DNA from: Diphasiastrum complanatum
Lineage: Eukaryota; Streptophyta; Lycopodiopsida; Lycopodiales; Lycopodiaceae
Direction: 5' to 3'
Length of the DNA stretch: 64,000 bases
Assembly: GCA_029204225.1 (NCBI GenBank)
Contig: CM055097.1
Span: 44,877,366-44,941,365, forward strand
Positions 9,945 to 22,718 of the stretch are shown here, in pieces. The position numbers and the translations under genes are program-made. Below the pieces are notes generated by a model. The model was given only the letters and a program-made list of their open reading frames with translations. It was not told where the DNA came from and ran no database searches. The first letter of the stretch is position 1. Each line of letters opens with the position of its first letter.

Positions 9945-12267
9945 ATGAATCTTAAAGGCTCCATTTTTGTGTTTGTTGCTCTTTTTCTCTGGCATCATGC
10001 TGTGGCTGCTCAATGCCCGGCTTGTGGCAATACCACTGTTCCTTACCCTCTCAGCACATCACCCTCTTGTGGTCAGCCGGGATACTCAATCTCCTGCAGT
10101 CCATCAAATCAGCTGGAGCTGAAGGCTGTGTCTGGATCGTACCCAATTTTGAGTATAAATCCGCAGTCACGGTCACTGGTGATAGCTCCAGGGTCCTTGG
10201 CGAAACAGAGCTGTGCCACCACTGATCTTCCCAATAGAGGGTTGGTACTCAACAGCAGCCATGTCTTCAACGTTAGCAGCAGCAACACAGTCATGCTCCT
10301 CAATTGCTCTCAGGTTCTGCTCCTCTCGCCTCTCAATTGCTCATCCAACAGCGTTTGCCATCAGTACCTGCAAAGTGCACCGCAGGCGAAGGCTTGTGGT
10401 AATTCTCTATGCTGCTCGTTCCGGGCAGGAGGGTCGAGCACCTCCTATATGCTCAAGGTGTCTGACATCAACGCTTGCACTGCCTACGTGAGTGTGGTAA
10501 ATTTGGACCCTTCCGTTTCCCCCAGCGGATGGAACTATGGCGTTGAGCTGGATTGGATGGCCCCAATGGAGCCGCTGTGCCCGAGTAACCAGTCTTGTGG
10601 AGGCAACTCTACTTGCTCCCAAGATCGCAACAAAGTATCGAGATGTCTCTGTAATGCAGGATTTCGGTGGGACTCATTCTCGGGAACCTGTTTAGCAGGT
10701 CAATCTTCTGCATCATCCGCTCCGATCCATACTTTTGGGATAATTAGAGTCTGGGTTTCATGGCATGTCTGAAGTTGGAAAATCTGGTTTTTGCAGGTGC
10801 CGTTTGCGGGAGCAATGGTAGCGGGGATGGATGCCCAGGCAGCCGCAGCCACACCCGTTTGATTGCAGGTATGAGATATCTTCTACGCAAGCCCTTTGAA
10901 CAATTCTTTCCATAGGTGTTATTTGCCTCCCATCCAGCTCTGCTCCGTTCTTTGCTGTTCCGTTTACCATCTTCCTCGTTTCATTCCAGATTGATTTCTC
11001 ATAGCTCTAGTTTCGCGTATCCTCTTACTTGTTGGCTCGGAGGCTGGTTTTATTTTTATGCCTGCAACTCTAGATCCTTTTCAGCTTGTTCTCGGAGCTG
11101 CAATTTGTGGCATAAGACAATTCAGCCCTTGTTAGGTACTCAAATCTCTGTAGCAACTTCTAATGATCGTTTTGCAACTGTACAGGCCTTACATCCGGCC
11201 TTGGGGCAGCGCTTCTCTTAATCATAATTTTAGCACTTATCTACCGCAAGCGTCAAGCAGCGAAGCAAGCGAAGATCAATCGAGCCAAGCACATGGCCGA
11301 GCTGATGTCCGCCCACGGGGGAGGCAAGACAGCCAAGATTTTCACACCGCGAGAGATGAAGCGAGCTACCAATAGCTTCTCCAGAGCTAGGGTGCTGGGC
11401 AGCGGTGGCTTTGGGGAGGTATTTAAAGGCATCCTAGACGATGGCACATTGGTGGCGATCAAGGCTGCGAAGCTGGGCAACATACAGGGCCGTGATCATG
11501 TGATCAACGAGGTTTGCATCCTCTCGCAGGTTAACCATCGCAATCTGGTCAGACTTTTGGGCGTCTGCGTGGAGATGGAAGAGCCGCTGCTGGTCTACGA
11601 GTTCATTTCCAACGGCACACTATTCGATTATCTGAAGAAAAGCGGAGGAAAGGGGAGCCTCCTGGACTGGAAATCCCGCATCCGCATTGCCCATCAAACT
11701 GCAGAAGGGTTGGCATACCTCCACTCCGCAGCCTACCCGCCCATCTACCACCGAGACGTCAAGTCCAGCAACATCCTCCTCGATGAAAATATGAATGCCA
11801 AGGTGTCAGATTTTGGTCTCTCCCGATTGGCTAAGCCAGATCTGACGCATGTGTCAACGTGTGCTCAGGGAACATTGGGCTATCTAGATCCAGAATACTA
11901 TCGCAACTATCAGCTGACAGACAAGAGTGATGTGTACAGCTTTGGGGTGGTGCTACTGGAGATCATTACTTCGCAGAGGGCAATTGATTTCTCAAGAGCT
12001 CAGGATGAGGTGAATCTTGCCATCTATGTGATGACCAAATCTGAGAGTGGGCATGCTTTGGAAGTGGTGGATCCGGAGTTACTGGCGTCTGCTTCCAGTG
12101 TGGTAAAAGATAGCATTTTGGCTGCCACTCTGCTTGCCTTGAGCTGTCTCCAGGAGAGTAGGACAGATCGACCCACAATGAAGGAGGTTGCAGAAGAGCT
12201 GCAGTATATTGCCTCCATAGAAGATGTAGAAGTTTCTGAGCATTATGAGGACAAGCTTGCAAGATGA
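9945..12267 (+). CDS. wall-associated-kinase-like receptor kinase (WAKL15/20 type)
   Basis: Three exons, 9945-10698, 10797-10868 and 11186-12267, join in frame with GT-AG introns and code for 635 residues. Residues 1-22 are a signal peptide, followed by the Cys-rich GUB_WAK galacturonan-binding region (CPACGNTTVPYPLS) and a C-terminal Cys cluster (about 218-251). A membrane helix (LGAALLLIIILALIY, about 280-294) is encoded at the start of exon 3. The cytoplasmic kinase has its glycine loop GSGGFGEV at 347-354, VAIK lysine 368, HRDVKSSN with Asp466, DFG Asp484 and the GTLGYLDPEYY activation segment. It is an RD kinase with all catalytic residues present. An upstream in-frame ATG at 9882 would add 21 residues and spoil the signal peptide, so 9945 is preferred. 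The family senses or binds cell-wall pectin at the plasma membrane; the ligand here is unknown. Confidence 0.92.
10699..10796 (+). other. intron 1 of the receptor kinase
   Basis: GT at 10699 and TTTTTGCAG ending at 10796. Phase 1 on both sides; splicing joins CLA-G to AVCGSNGSG. Confidence 0.85.
10869..11185 (+). other. intron 2 of the receptor kinase
   Basis: GTATGA donor at 10869 and CTGTACAG acceptor ending at 11185. Splicing joins HTRLIA-G to LTSGLGAALL, which restores the membrane helix. Confidence 0.85.
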
Positions 12268-15200
12268 ATGCCTCAGAAATGGGTGACTGATTTATTTGCA
12301 CCTAAATGTACAATAGTAAGGTTCGTATACTGTTATTTTAGCTTCCCTAACACTCTATGTATTCTTTGAATTTGGAGCTGAAGATGACAGTGAGGCATCC
12401 AAATGACACAGGCTCTTTGAAGCACCAGGTTGAAAGGTAGAAGTTGTGTACCAACACAGTTAGTAACAATCCAATTTCTTTGTAAGAAGAATATCCTGGC
12501 AGTTTTCTTGGATCATCACAGTGTGGTCTGTACCCGCATATGGATGTTATCCTTTACCTGCATCTACCTTTCTTGATCACTGCTCGAATCTCAGATTTGT
12601 TTCGGGGTTGAAACTTGCAGCTGAAGATGAAACTTCACACTTCTGGAAGGTTTCTCCTTGGTCGTCTGCGGAAACACAGCAGCTCTGTACAGTAACTTAA
12701 TCCAAAAAATTGTAGACAATACCATGTGCACGTTCTTGGCTCCTAAAAGGGTCCTTTCTATCATCTCTGGTGAGCTCCATGATGTGGGCAGTTGTCCATC
12801 TTTGCGCTTGTTAAATGCTCAATACCTATAGGCTGTTCTGCTGGGAGAAATGTTCTCATTTTAAGCAACAGGCAACATCCTTCCATCAACTCCAGATAAT
12901 ATAATTCATGTTAGTTCATGATTTTGGACGCATTGCAATCTTCTCTCTATCTTTCGGAACTAATTGCCATTCTCATTGCACGATCAGTCTGAAAAATTAG
13001 ATCATCAAAGTGTACCTGCACCCTTAAATGTGCTAAAATTATAGAGTTGACCTCCTATTCAATCATGCATCACTAAAGCGCTTCAAGGAGTTATAAAATG
13101 AATAGCTTCATTTGCACAATCATTCTTCCCATACATAGTGAGTTGGTGTATCTTGAGTAGGGCCAGCCAAGACTGCTTGATAATCAGGAAGAAGCATTTG
13201 TGCAGTGAGATCTTTTGACACATGGTGAGTTGTAGTATGTTTGAGTTGGGGCTCGCCCATCTAGGTGGTTAGATAATCTTAGATTGTGTGTGATCCCTTG
13301 GGTTGATAATACCAATAAGCATTTCCCCAATCATTTAGGCCGATCTCGAATTCGGCATCTTTTAGTCCTCGTACTATAGTTATTATTATGGGCATCAATG
13401 TAGGAATGTGTTACATCTAGGAGAGAAAAATATGTTAATATCAATCCTTGATTTGTTCACCTTGTAGATACACTTCTCTAGATGATTATTCAAGACAATA
13501 AGGATCTTATACATAACAAGAAATTTGTCATAAGACTGAAGCACAAGGTATGTTGTGTGATGCATTGGCAAGTCTTGGTAACGCCGTTCCAACTAGAAAG
13601 TAGCTAAAGAGTGGACATTGTTGTGAGTGCACTATGGACCTCAAGGACATTAAAATCGTAGGTTGTGTATGATTCAAATAGCAACTCATTTGATAGTGAG
13701 ATAGTACTTGGTTGATAGTTAACAAGTTTAGTTATAACACATAGGACATAGGTAGCACTGTTATGTAGAATGAATATTCATCACTTTATTGGATTTTGAA
13801 GTGCTCCAATCGTCGAATGAGGTAAGGGACTACGCAGTTCATGTGCCCAAGATCACCTAAGAGCTCAAGATGCTCTAGCAGTAGGTGGATCTATCTAATG
13901 TCAACCTAATTGTTATGATTTTATGTGAATAATTTTATGGTTTTGTCAAAAGATTGATGTCCCTTTTATTTCTTGGATTTCCAAATGTTCTTTGGTTGAT
14001 TAGTTTGTGATGGTTTTTGTATATCTATCACTTATGGGGGGCGCATCATGTGTTGAGTTGTGTTTTGTTTTGTTTGTAACAACTATATGACATTAAATCC
14101 AACTAAATAGTACTTCAAATTAAGAAAGTATGGTCTCCTCTCTTCTCAAGGGCGTCTAGATTAGTACATTAAAATAATCTGACACTTCGTAAATCTTGAA
14201 TGAAAATAGACATCTAGGACAATTGCATGACGACATACAATGTGTCATAAGAGGGTTTTGTCGAATGATACTAAGCATGTAACTTGTATTGAAACTAAGA
14301 ATGAAATAGAGCAAGAAATAAATAAGCTTGGGCATGAAGAAGAGTGAAGTAAGCCAATTGTGCACTAAATAATGCAAATCGTTTAGGCCAAGTACTTGGT
14401 TGACAGACTAGGTGTGTATTAGTAAACAATATGAGATAACTAAATATAATGATCAAAATTTTGAGAGTTGCTCCTTGTTTTGACCCTTAGCTTTAGCTTT
14501 GACCTTTAGCATGGGATTGTCTCTTACTAGCATGGCTACTTTTATGGTCAATGTCCTCTCATCCACATATTCAAGAATATTGTCTCCCCCATTTAAATTT
14601 TAAGTTGTCTCCCTTAACCTCATTGTGTGGTTGAGGGAATGTTGGGGGTAAAACACAATCAAATCTTTAAGCCCCAGGGCTAAGCATGGCATACCAATCT
14701 TTTGCTTGTGAACACACCTTATTGAAAATCTAGTAGCCACCTTTGCTCCAAAGCATTAGCTCTAGTGGTATCATACTTGTTTATAGAATTGGAATTGATA
14801 TAGGAAACATGTTCTTAGGTTTAGGCCATTTGAGCAACTTAATTCCTTTCCCCCCCCACCCCCCACCCCCCTCCATTTTTATTTCATAGGACTTCAATAA
14901 CATAGCTTTTGCTCTTTTTTATCCTCCTTTGTAATATTGAATTGAGATTTTAACTTATATTCTATTCATTATTTGACTTACTAGTTATATAGTATTTAAC
15001 CTATTAGCAAGATTCAGTTCTCTTGAGTAGCTTCATCTATAGATAACAACAACTAACCAATGGAATTGTTGAAAATGTCATTTGTATTTTTTTTAATTTG
15101 GAGAAGTCTATCATCTAAATCTAGTAATTTTAATAAGCTACATTATAAAAAAAAACAATTTCAAAGACTTCCTATTGGGCCATGCAAATCACAAAAGACA

Positions 15201-16670
15201 AAAAAAAAAAAAAAAGGTTAAAAGTTTTCTTACAAAAGGAGTCCGAACTTTCTCTAACAACAATCGAGTTTTCTTTTCCATGGACTTTTCAACATCCTAT
15301 CATACAATACTTTGTTCAATTGTATTTCTGCCACAAAAGGTTTATGGGGATTGTCTTTAACAACTATGCTAGACAAGTTTTAATCATTTAATCTGATTCT
15401 AGCAGTTTAAAAACCATCGACTCTCTTGGTGTCATAGCCAATCTATGTTTGTCTATTGTCTAAATTCATCATGTTTATTGTGGGTCATGTGTTCACACTC
15501 ACTTTGGGTATTGTTATCCATCCAGTATTATTTCTACCTATGGGCAATATCTAGTGCGTATTATTGAATAACATCCACATTAAAAGTAGAGATATGTCTT
15601 TGATTGATTTATGTATCTTGTATCTCATCACTTTTTGAACCTAAACCCAATTCTTGTGGAGTTCTAACCATTCACATTGATCAAGATATTGCATCTAGTT
15701 GAAACATATACACCCATGTATTGTTTTACACTAACAAGTAGCACTAAGTGTTGTATTTGATTGATAACATAATTATATAATTTAGAATCTTTCAAAGCTG
15801 AGGATGTGATGATGGAGAGAATTCCAATAAGGGACAAGTTAACTTAAGAGTTTGATGGTATTGAACGAATTGGGAGTGACACTTTTGACTCTATTTGGCA
15901 ACTTGTTTAGTTATTAGATCGTCTACTATATTTTTACTCTACTAGAAGAATTCTAATCTATCTCAAAACCTACGCCCATATGGAGAGGTTGACACATTTG
16001 CATCACATTCTCAACCTGTCTTCCATGGGCATTTTGCCAATCACATAAGACGAGGCCCATATTTGGCTTATCTGGTCTCTTTTCTCAATGTCTAAGGCCC
16101 CAGTCTGATGACTCTCCCTTTGTCTTTTCTCAGTCTTTTCATTTTGAAGGTGGGTTCTAAATTGTTCAAGAAGCTAGCCACTCTTCTTATCTTCAGAACT
16201 CTAGGAGAATAAAAATTGCAAAAGTTAAGTGCACTTATGCTCACACTTATGCTCAGTTGATTAACATAACTCGCAATCATTAAACCAACTCCTCGTAGCA
16301 AGAACTTAAGTTTAGCATGGCTAAAGTAGGGGAAGCAAAAAATCACTTGAAATACTTATAAAGCATCATGCTTAGCATAGACGATTCCTTCAAATCAACG
16401 ATTAATCAATTACAAACTATAACATATGCTTACCATATCTCTAAACAAAATAAAAAATCTTTGAAGCTCCTCATCTTTGGAGCTGTTTGGTACAACCTCT
16501 GACACTCAACCCAATTCTAACGATTATTTTAACCATCGCTTCTTGCACTTTCATAAAACGTTTGTCTGAAAAAAAAATAATGATGTTAGATTCACTAAAT
16601 TTAAATATGATATACAATAGAAACATATGAAAATAAAATCACCTTTGAAATTTCTTTCACATCTCTACAA
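12268..16670. other. AT-rich stretch, no supported gene
   Basis: The first few hundred bases are presumably the 3' UTR and terminator of the receptor kinase. Beyond that I see only short random ORFs, a poly-C tract (14850-14872) and a poly-A tract (about 15199-15215). A motif CCTATTGGGCCATG near 15170 recurs near 40060, suggesting an old dispersed repeat. Confidence 0.6.
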
Positions 16671-16679
16671 GGCGAGCAG

Positions 16680-17300
16680 TCCGTCGGTAACTCTTGATAG
16701 CATGCTCACAACATCATCTTGGAAAGGAATGCCTTGCATATTTTTCCACTTAGATATTCCCATATCTTGAGCGATAGGAGCAAGTGCTGGATGAGTTGCT
16801 TTTTTCTTAGCAGAGGATGCCCCTTTTTAAAATTTGTCATTTTATTTCAAACTTCTCCCATTTGTCAAAAAATTTGTCAACAACATCCCAAATCTGAAAA
16901 AAAAAAATTAGTATAAGTAATAGATATTATATGTTAGAAATATTCTACTAAATGAAAGAAAAATAGAACTCTTGAAATTACCTATCCAGTACGGAAGGCC
17001 ACCTGAAAAAAATTATCATATTTTGTCAAAAAGGAAACTGGATTTTTTTCGTTGAAGGAAAGCCAATCTTCTACGCATAGAGGCACTTTAATTGAATATT
17101 TGTTTTGTCACATTCCTTGTGAAGTTTGATGAACTCTTTGTGAAAAAATTGCACTCTTTGTATGACTGTCAGTTTTAGCCTATAATCTTAATAAATATTA
17201 TGATCCCAAGCAAGAAGCTTGGCCTCCTCAACAGTCAGGCCGACAAAAATTATCGCACTAACTTTTCTAAAATATTGTATGTGCGGATATTCAAGTGAAA
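16680..17300 (-). pseudogene. decayed coding remnant of unknown family
   Basis: Minus-strand translation gives coherent pieces: VEEAKLLAWDH, then after a stop RLKLTVIQRVQFFHKEFIKL; and, beyond a good acceptor (long T run then CAG, about 16896), KKATHPALAPIAQDMGISKW followed by a DDVVSMLSRV stretch. The intron-like boundary and protein-like composition suggest a dead gene or transposase. I do not recognise the family. Confidence 0.3.
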
Positions 17301-17458
17301 GCTCTTTTCTAGCTTGTAAACTATGGATTTCGCCAAAAAAAAAAAATCTACAAATCTATTAATTTTATAGCAAAATCGCTATTGTGGAATAGTCAGTAGA
17401 GTGAACAAGAATAATACAAAGAATAACTATAACCTAGGTGTGATCTTTAAAATTTAAT

Positions 17459-18512
17459 CTAGTGAGAGGTTAAATTTTACAAATTATTCCATATGGAAGG
17501 TGAGAATGGAGTCATTATTGGTACTCCAAGATCTCCTTGATATTGTCCTTAAAGAAGGGGACGAGGCTCTTGGAGAACAAGAGTTGTCAAATACAAGAAA
17601 AAGTCAAGACTAGCAATTCATTGCATCAAAATAAATGTTAGTAATGACCTCTTGAAGGAGGTAGCCTCTTGTACATCGGCCAAGGAAACTTAGGATTTTG
17701 TCAAAGCTTTATATGGATCCAAAAACACTTCAAGAGTGCTTATGCTAAGAAACCAAGTCTTGCAAAGCATGAGGAGAAGTGATGAAAGTGCACAAGATAT
17801 GTGCTAAGGATCAAGTCTCTCAACAAAGAACTTGCTTCTATTGGAGACATAATGAGCTAGTACAAGTGATCCTCAATGGCTTAGGAGAGGAGTTCTCCCA
17901 ATTGATTCAAATCTTTGCCATCCAGGAAGTCTTACCTTCTATTGACAAGCCACATAGTGTGCTTGTGGCCGAGGAGTCTAGGATCCTACATGTCAAGAGT
18001 AGGATGAGTTCCATATCCTTGCATGATGAAGATGAAAAATCCAACTTCTCATTCAAAGGCAAAAAGAAGACCAAATGATCCAAGAAGGATCAAGCAAAGT
18101 AGGCCAAGGAGGAGGATCAACCAACAAGCTCAAAGGCAAAGGGCAAGATAGATAAGTCCAAGCTTCAGTATTTCTTTTGTGGAAAGAAGGGGCACTTTGC
18201 ATCCGAATTCTTGAAGAGGCAAAATGCACAAGAGGAGAGCAACCAAGGAAACCTTGCACATGAAGAGGATTAGGATGAATAAGAATCATCCTTGATGGCA
18301 TCTACATCCTCACCAACAAGCAAGAGAAACTCAAGGAGTCATGGTGGATTGATAGTGGGGCTAGCTCACATGACATTTGAAAAGGACTATTTCTCAACTC
18401 TACTTTATTTTAATGGTGCTAAAATATCCATATTTACATCAAGTGATGAAGAATTTGGAATAGATGGTGTTGGAAACATCCCTTTGTGTCTAGGATCTTC
18501 TAGAAGAATGGA
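17459..18512 (+). pseudogene. copia gag-protease fragment
   Basis: Broken frames encode a copia gag body (VKALYGSKNTSRVLMLRNQV; ORF at 17779-18078), a CCHC knuckle with one altered Cys (YFFCGKKGHFASEF) and the protease site (WWIDSGASSH, about 18340-18370), followed by DYFSTLLYFNGAKISIF. Multiple stops and frameshifts. Sequence stops resembling pol at about 18512. Confidence 0.75.
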
Positions 18513-18572
18513 TCTATGTTGTGGGTATTCCGTGTATATAAATAAAATAGCTGAAAGTAGTAGAAATAAGTT

Positions 18573-18897
18573 GTGAGGGCCGTGGCTTCCTATGTGAGCA
18601 CTTGTAAATAATGTATTTTGAATAAACTAGACTTTGGGCCATGTAATTAAAATAATGTTAAAAGGCCAAAGTTTACGCTAACTTAAGTTTGCTAAGTTTT
18701 GTAATTAGTCAAAAGTCAAAGTGGTGGTAGGTGGGGTGTGCTTCCTTGTGCACCATAGATTAGTTTGTGTTTCTTTTGAAGGGTTAGGATTTCAATCCTA
18801 CCTTCTTGCAAGTAGCCAATAGGAAGCAAGGGGCAAGGGCCACCCCAAAGATAAAAAGGCACCTCTTGTACACCATTTTACATGCTAATTGAGAGGA
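18573..18897 (+). mobile_element. LTR-like fragment
   Basis: Begins TGTGAGGGCCGTGG and holds a TATA-like GATAAAAAGG near 18850, consistent with U3 of an LTR. It may be the 3' LTR of the deleted gag-protease element just upstream. It is cut at 18897 where the minus-strand copia-A element begins. Confidence 0.45.
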
Positions 18898-18900
18898 GGG

Positions 18901-19131
18901 TCACGGTTGGTGCCTTGGTATCTTCATCAAGTTCAGCATGTTGAAGAACTTCTGATGCTTGATCCTAGGAAGCGCTTTGGTGAAGATGTCTACGACCATT
19001 TTTGTTGTGGAGTAGTATTGAAGGATCACTTGCCCTGAGAAAACTTTCTCCCGAATGAGATGATACTGGATTTCTATGTGCTTGGATTTGCCATGAAATC
19101 TGGGATTCAGTGATAGTGAAATACAGCTCAT
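18901..19131 (-). pseudogene. copia-A RNase H C-terminus
   Basis: Encodes HGKSKHIEIQYHLIREKV and VVDIFTKALPRIKHQKF, the standard end of copia RNase H (H-x-R/K-x-KHI-x-x-x-YH ... ADIFTKALP). The part towards RT is degraded at 19131-19354. Confidence 0.88.
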
Positions 19132-19353
19132 GTTGTCACATGGAATGATGGTAGCATTAAACTGAGTGTGATGTAAGTCGTGAAGTAGTAACTTGATCCA
19201 TATAGCTTAGTTTGAAGCTTGACATGCTGCGATGTACTATGCCTCGGTCGAAGAAAGCGCAACTGATTTTTGCTTCCTTGAGTTCCACAAAATCGGTGAG
19301 TCTATTTCCGGTAATGTGAATTCCTAGCATAGAATGAACAGCTTCTAAATTAG

Positions 19354-19960
19354 TCATGTCAAACTCCTTTGACAGATCACTCTTAGTAGTGTGCCTATAT
19401 GCTTTGAATAAACATTATAGTCAGCTGAATTGTTTGCAAATCCCATTTGAATGAGATAAGAGTTGATTCTATCGAACCATGCCCTTGCGGCATGTTTCAG
19501 ACCATAGATTGCTTTGTGTAGCTTGCACACTTTGTGCTCTTGGCGATTGACTTTGAATCCTTCTGGTTGGAAGGTGTACAGCTCCTCTTTGACATTTCTA
19601 TTGAGAAATGTTGTCTTGACATCCATTTGGTGCATTTCGAGGTCTTCCGCAGTTGCTAACACAATCAGAGTTTTGATTGACTGCATTTGGATGAAAGGAT
19701 TGAAAATTTCTTGATAATCCACTCCTTGGACTTGAGTGAATCATTTAGCCACCAGCCGTGCTTTCCATTTTGCAATGGAACCATCAGAGTTGATCTTCTT
19801 CTTGAAGATCCACTTGCTGTCGATAACTCTCTTGTGAGTGGGGAAGTCGACTAGTGTCCATGTCTGATTTGTCAAAAGTGAGTTTTACTTACTTTCCATA
19901 GCTTCTTGCCACTTCACAACATCCTTGGAGCTAATTGCTTCGGCTAAGCTCTCTGGTTTT
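19354..19960 (-). pseudogene. copia-A reverse transcriptase, N-terminal half
   Basis: 19354-19722 encodes DYQEIFNPFIQMQSIKTLI, the MHQMDVKTTFLN block and KLHKAIYGLKHAARAWFDR. Upstream, after a stop, come KWIFKKKINSDGSIAKWKAR and WQEAMESK. The catalytic YVDD region is missing, so RT is dead. Confidence 0.88.
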
Positions 19961-20106
19961 TTCTGATGAAGTCCAGAATGATTGAGGTGCATACCTCTCA
20001 AATGGCTCCAGATCTGCTTGAGCTAGGTTGGTTTGCTGGTTTGGTCTGGTCTAGTCTGATGACAAGTATTCTCAGCTGCTCGGCTTCTGTAGTTGTAGCT
20101 GCAGGT

Positions 20107-20400
20107 TTATGCAGAAGGAACATCAACATTGGAAGAATCCATGCTACTACGTAAAATAGGTTGAAATGACATAGCATCGTTTATCAATGCTTGTTTGAAA
20201 TCATAGTATGTATATTCTTGAAATATTACATCCCTAGAGACAAATACTACATTGGTGGATGGATCATAAACTTTATAAGCTTTATGTTCATCAGGATAGC
20301 CAATGAAAATACATTTATTTGTCCTATGATCCAGCTTCTTCCTATGCTGTTTAGAAATGTGAACAAGACAATACAACCCATTAGAGGAGTTCTGAATCCA
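20107..20400 (-). pseudogene. copia-A integrase C-terminus
   Basis: Encodes VHISKQHRKKLDHRTNKCIF followed by IGYPDEHKAYKVYDPS and FVSRDVIFQE, the C-terminal region between integrase core and RT. The first residues of this open frame come from the unrelated insert at about 20401-20718. Confidence 0.85.
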
Positions 20401-20718
20401 AAAAAGACCCTTTGTAAAGATTCTTTTTATATTTTCTCTCAATTTTTTCTTACACATGGACCAATCAAAACACTCAAATTTGAAATCTACGTAATGTAAC
20501 TTTTTGAGTCCACATTTTGATTCCACACTAAAAATAGCATAACTTTTTAGTGGTATGTCCAAATTTAGCGAAGTTTAGTGCATTGGAAAGCGCTCAACAA
20601 TGGCTTTCCAATGATATGTTACATGATATACTTTTGAGCTACAATTACAAAGTTATGGTAGGTCAAAAGTATCAGTGTTATAATATTTTAATAATATAAA
20701 CTACATCTTGCACGAATT
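20401..20718. other. insert between integrase core and C-terminus
   Basis: About 318 bp of AT-rich sequence with no similarity to pol separates two integrase blocks that are adjacent in intact copia elements. It is probably a small insertion; no terminal repeat was identified. Confidence 0.45.
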
Positions 20719-20719
20719 C

Positions 20720-21811
20720 TTAAAGGGTATTTTTGGAGCTCAAAACTCCCCTGGCTTTGGTGCTGGATCTGTTCAGCACGTAACAGGTTGTGGCAGTAGC
20801 TTCTGCCCAGAATTTCGCATGTAGGTGTGCTTGATGTAGCATGGATCTGGCTGAGTTGAAAAGAGTTCGATTCTTCCTTTCTGGAATCTCGTTCTGTTGA
20901 GGTGAATAGGAAGTGGTGAACTGTCTTCTAATACCATGTTTAGCCATGTAGTCGGACATCTCGTTAGAGATGTATTCACTGCCACCATCAGTTCGGACTT
21001 TTGTAGACGTTTGTGTCTCAGCCATGGCCTTGAATCTCTTGAAGCATTCAAAGGCTTCAGATTTGTGCTTAATGAACATGATTGTAGACCTTCTAGGATA
21101 ATCATTTATGAAAGTGATGAAAAAGATCGCATCTCCTAATGACGGAGTTGGCATTGGACCACAGAGATCGCTATGTACAAGATCTAATACATGCTTTGTT
21201 TTGATGGAATGTGAGTTTGGAAACTTGCTTCTAGAGTGCTTCCCATAGATGCATGATTCACAAAAAAAAGATTTCCTATCTAATGAAGAAGGGAAATTCA
21301 GTCCATCAACTAAATAATTACAACTCATATAAGAAAGTGATCTTGTATTCACATGTCCAAATCGACTATGCCACATAATAGCACTGTCGTTTACATTTTC
21401 ATTAGAGATACTAGCTAATGCAACTGAATTAGAGAGTACGTAAAGATTTTTGACTCTAGTGCATGTAGTCAGAGTAGTATCTTCCTCGAGTATTGTACAT
21501 TGCTCAGATGATAAAGTAACAGCGTAGCCCTCATCAGTTATCTTAGAGACTGATAACAGGTTCTTTGACAACTAAGGAATATGAAGGACGTTAGGAACAC
21601 AAATGGAAAGATCATTGTTGAAGCTGATCTTCACTGCTCCTTTGCCTTCCACGCGTATGGTGCTCGAATCTCCGAGACAGATAAATTGGTCTCTGCTATA
21701 AGTTGTGTATGTTGTAAACCATTTCTTGCGAGAGGTCATGTGTTGAGTAGCGGCGCTGTCCAGGTACCAGCTATCACAGTCTTCGTTGCTGCTGTTGTAA
21801 GCCATTAACAA
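20720..21811 (-). pseudogene. copia-A protease and integrase core
   Basis: 21572-21811 carries the protease (WYLDSAATQHMTS; active-site Asp in LDSAAT, slightly changed from DSGAT). After one in-frame stop, 20720-21571 carries the pre-integrase domain (MWHSRFGHVN), zinc-binding CESCIYGKHSR, and the integrase core with D in HSDLCGPM, D in TDGGSEY and E in IPERKNRT. All three acidic residues remain. Confidence 0.9.
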
Positions 21812-22654
21812 ATGTGTATCTGACTCCTTAAATTCTGTCGTGTTGGAGGAGTCTGGCTGCTGTTTCTTTGCCTCATTGTAGATGCGAATGCGACACTCCT
21901 CGATGTCATGATTGGCTCTCTTGCAATATCTACAGAAAAGCTTCTTGCGTGATCCACCATGCTCACCTTGAGTGTGAGGCTTTTGTTGTTGCTGCTACAC
22001 TTGATTCTTTCCCTTGGAATAGTCTTTCTTCTTGGTGTATAGAGCCATGGATTTGTCTTTGATAGACAGACTGCTAGTCTTTCTCCACATTTCTTCTTGA
22101 AGAAGATGACCGATCACCTTTTGAAGAGTGAGGTTGGGGTGTGTGGAGATCATCACCACAAAGTGCTCATAGGACTTTGGAAGAGAAGAAAACAAGGTCA
22201 TGACGACATCATCATCTTGAATAGAACATCCTACAGCCGATAATTGATCTAACAGGGACTTGAAGTTGTTGATGTGAGAAGTGATGGCATGCTAAGAGTA
22301 AAGAACTTCCTTCTAGAATATAATCTCATGGTTACATCGTGAGTCTCATAGAGACTTGATAACAAGTCCAGTGCTTCCTTAGAGGTTTTGCACGTGGTAA
22401 CGTGAGATATTTGGGAGTCGGCCAGATTGAGTGTGATACATGCTAAGTCCTTCTAATCTTTATCCTCCAGTCTTTGCTTGATCACCATCTTCTGGTTTCA
22501 GGTTTGCACCTTCTACTACGTCGCAAAGATCTCTATCTATCAACATCATTCTAAGTTTTAACTTCTAGATGTAGAAGTTAGAACCATTGAGCTTGTCAAT
22601 GACTCTAGCTCTACCGAGTGATGAAGATGAAGAGCTACCAATATGAGACATCAT
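21812..22654 (-). pseudogene. copia-A gag with zinc knuckle
   Basis: Starts MMSHIGSSSSSLGRARVI at 22654, then LNGSNFY. It is interrupted by several stops, and the reading frame recovers at 21995-22201 (LFSSLPKSYEHFVVMI). It ends in a CCHC knuckle (CRYCKRANHDIEEC, about 21890-21935). Confidence 0.8.
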
Positions 22655-22703
22655 AACAGACTACAAATAGAACAAACTTAATCTCTCGGTTTATTTGAGC
22701 TAT

Positions 22704-22715
22704 GCTCTGATACCA
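22704..22715 (-). other. copia-A primer binding site
   Basis: Reads TGGTATCAGAGC on the minus strand, a perfect match to the plant methionine-tRNA primer site, 3 bp from the LTR end. Confidence 0.9.
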
Positions 22716-22718
22716 ATC

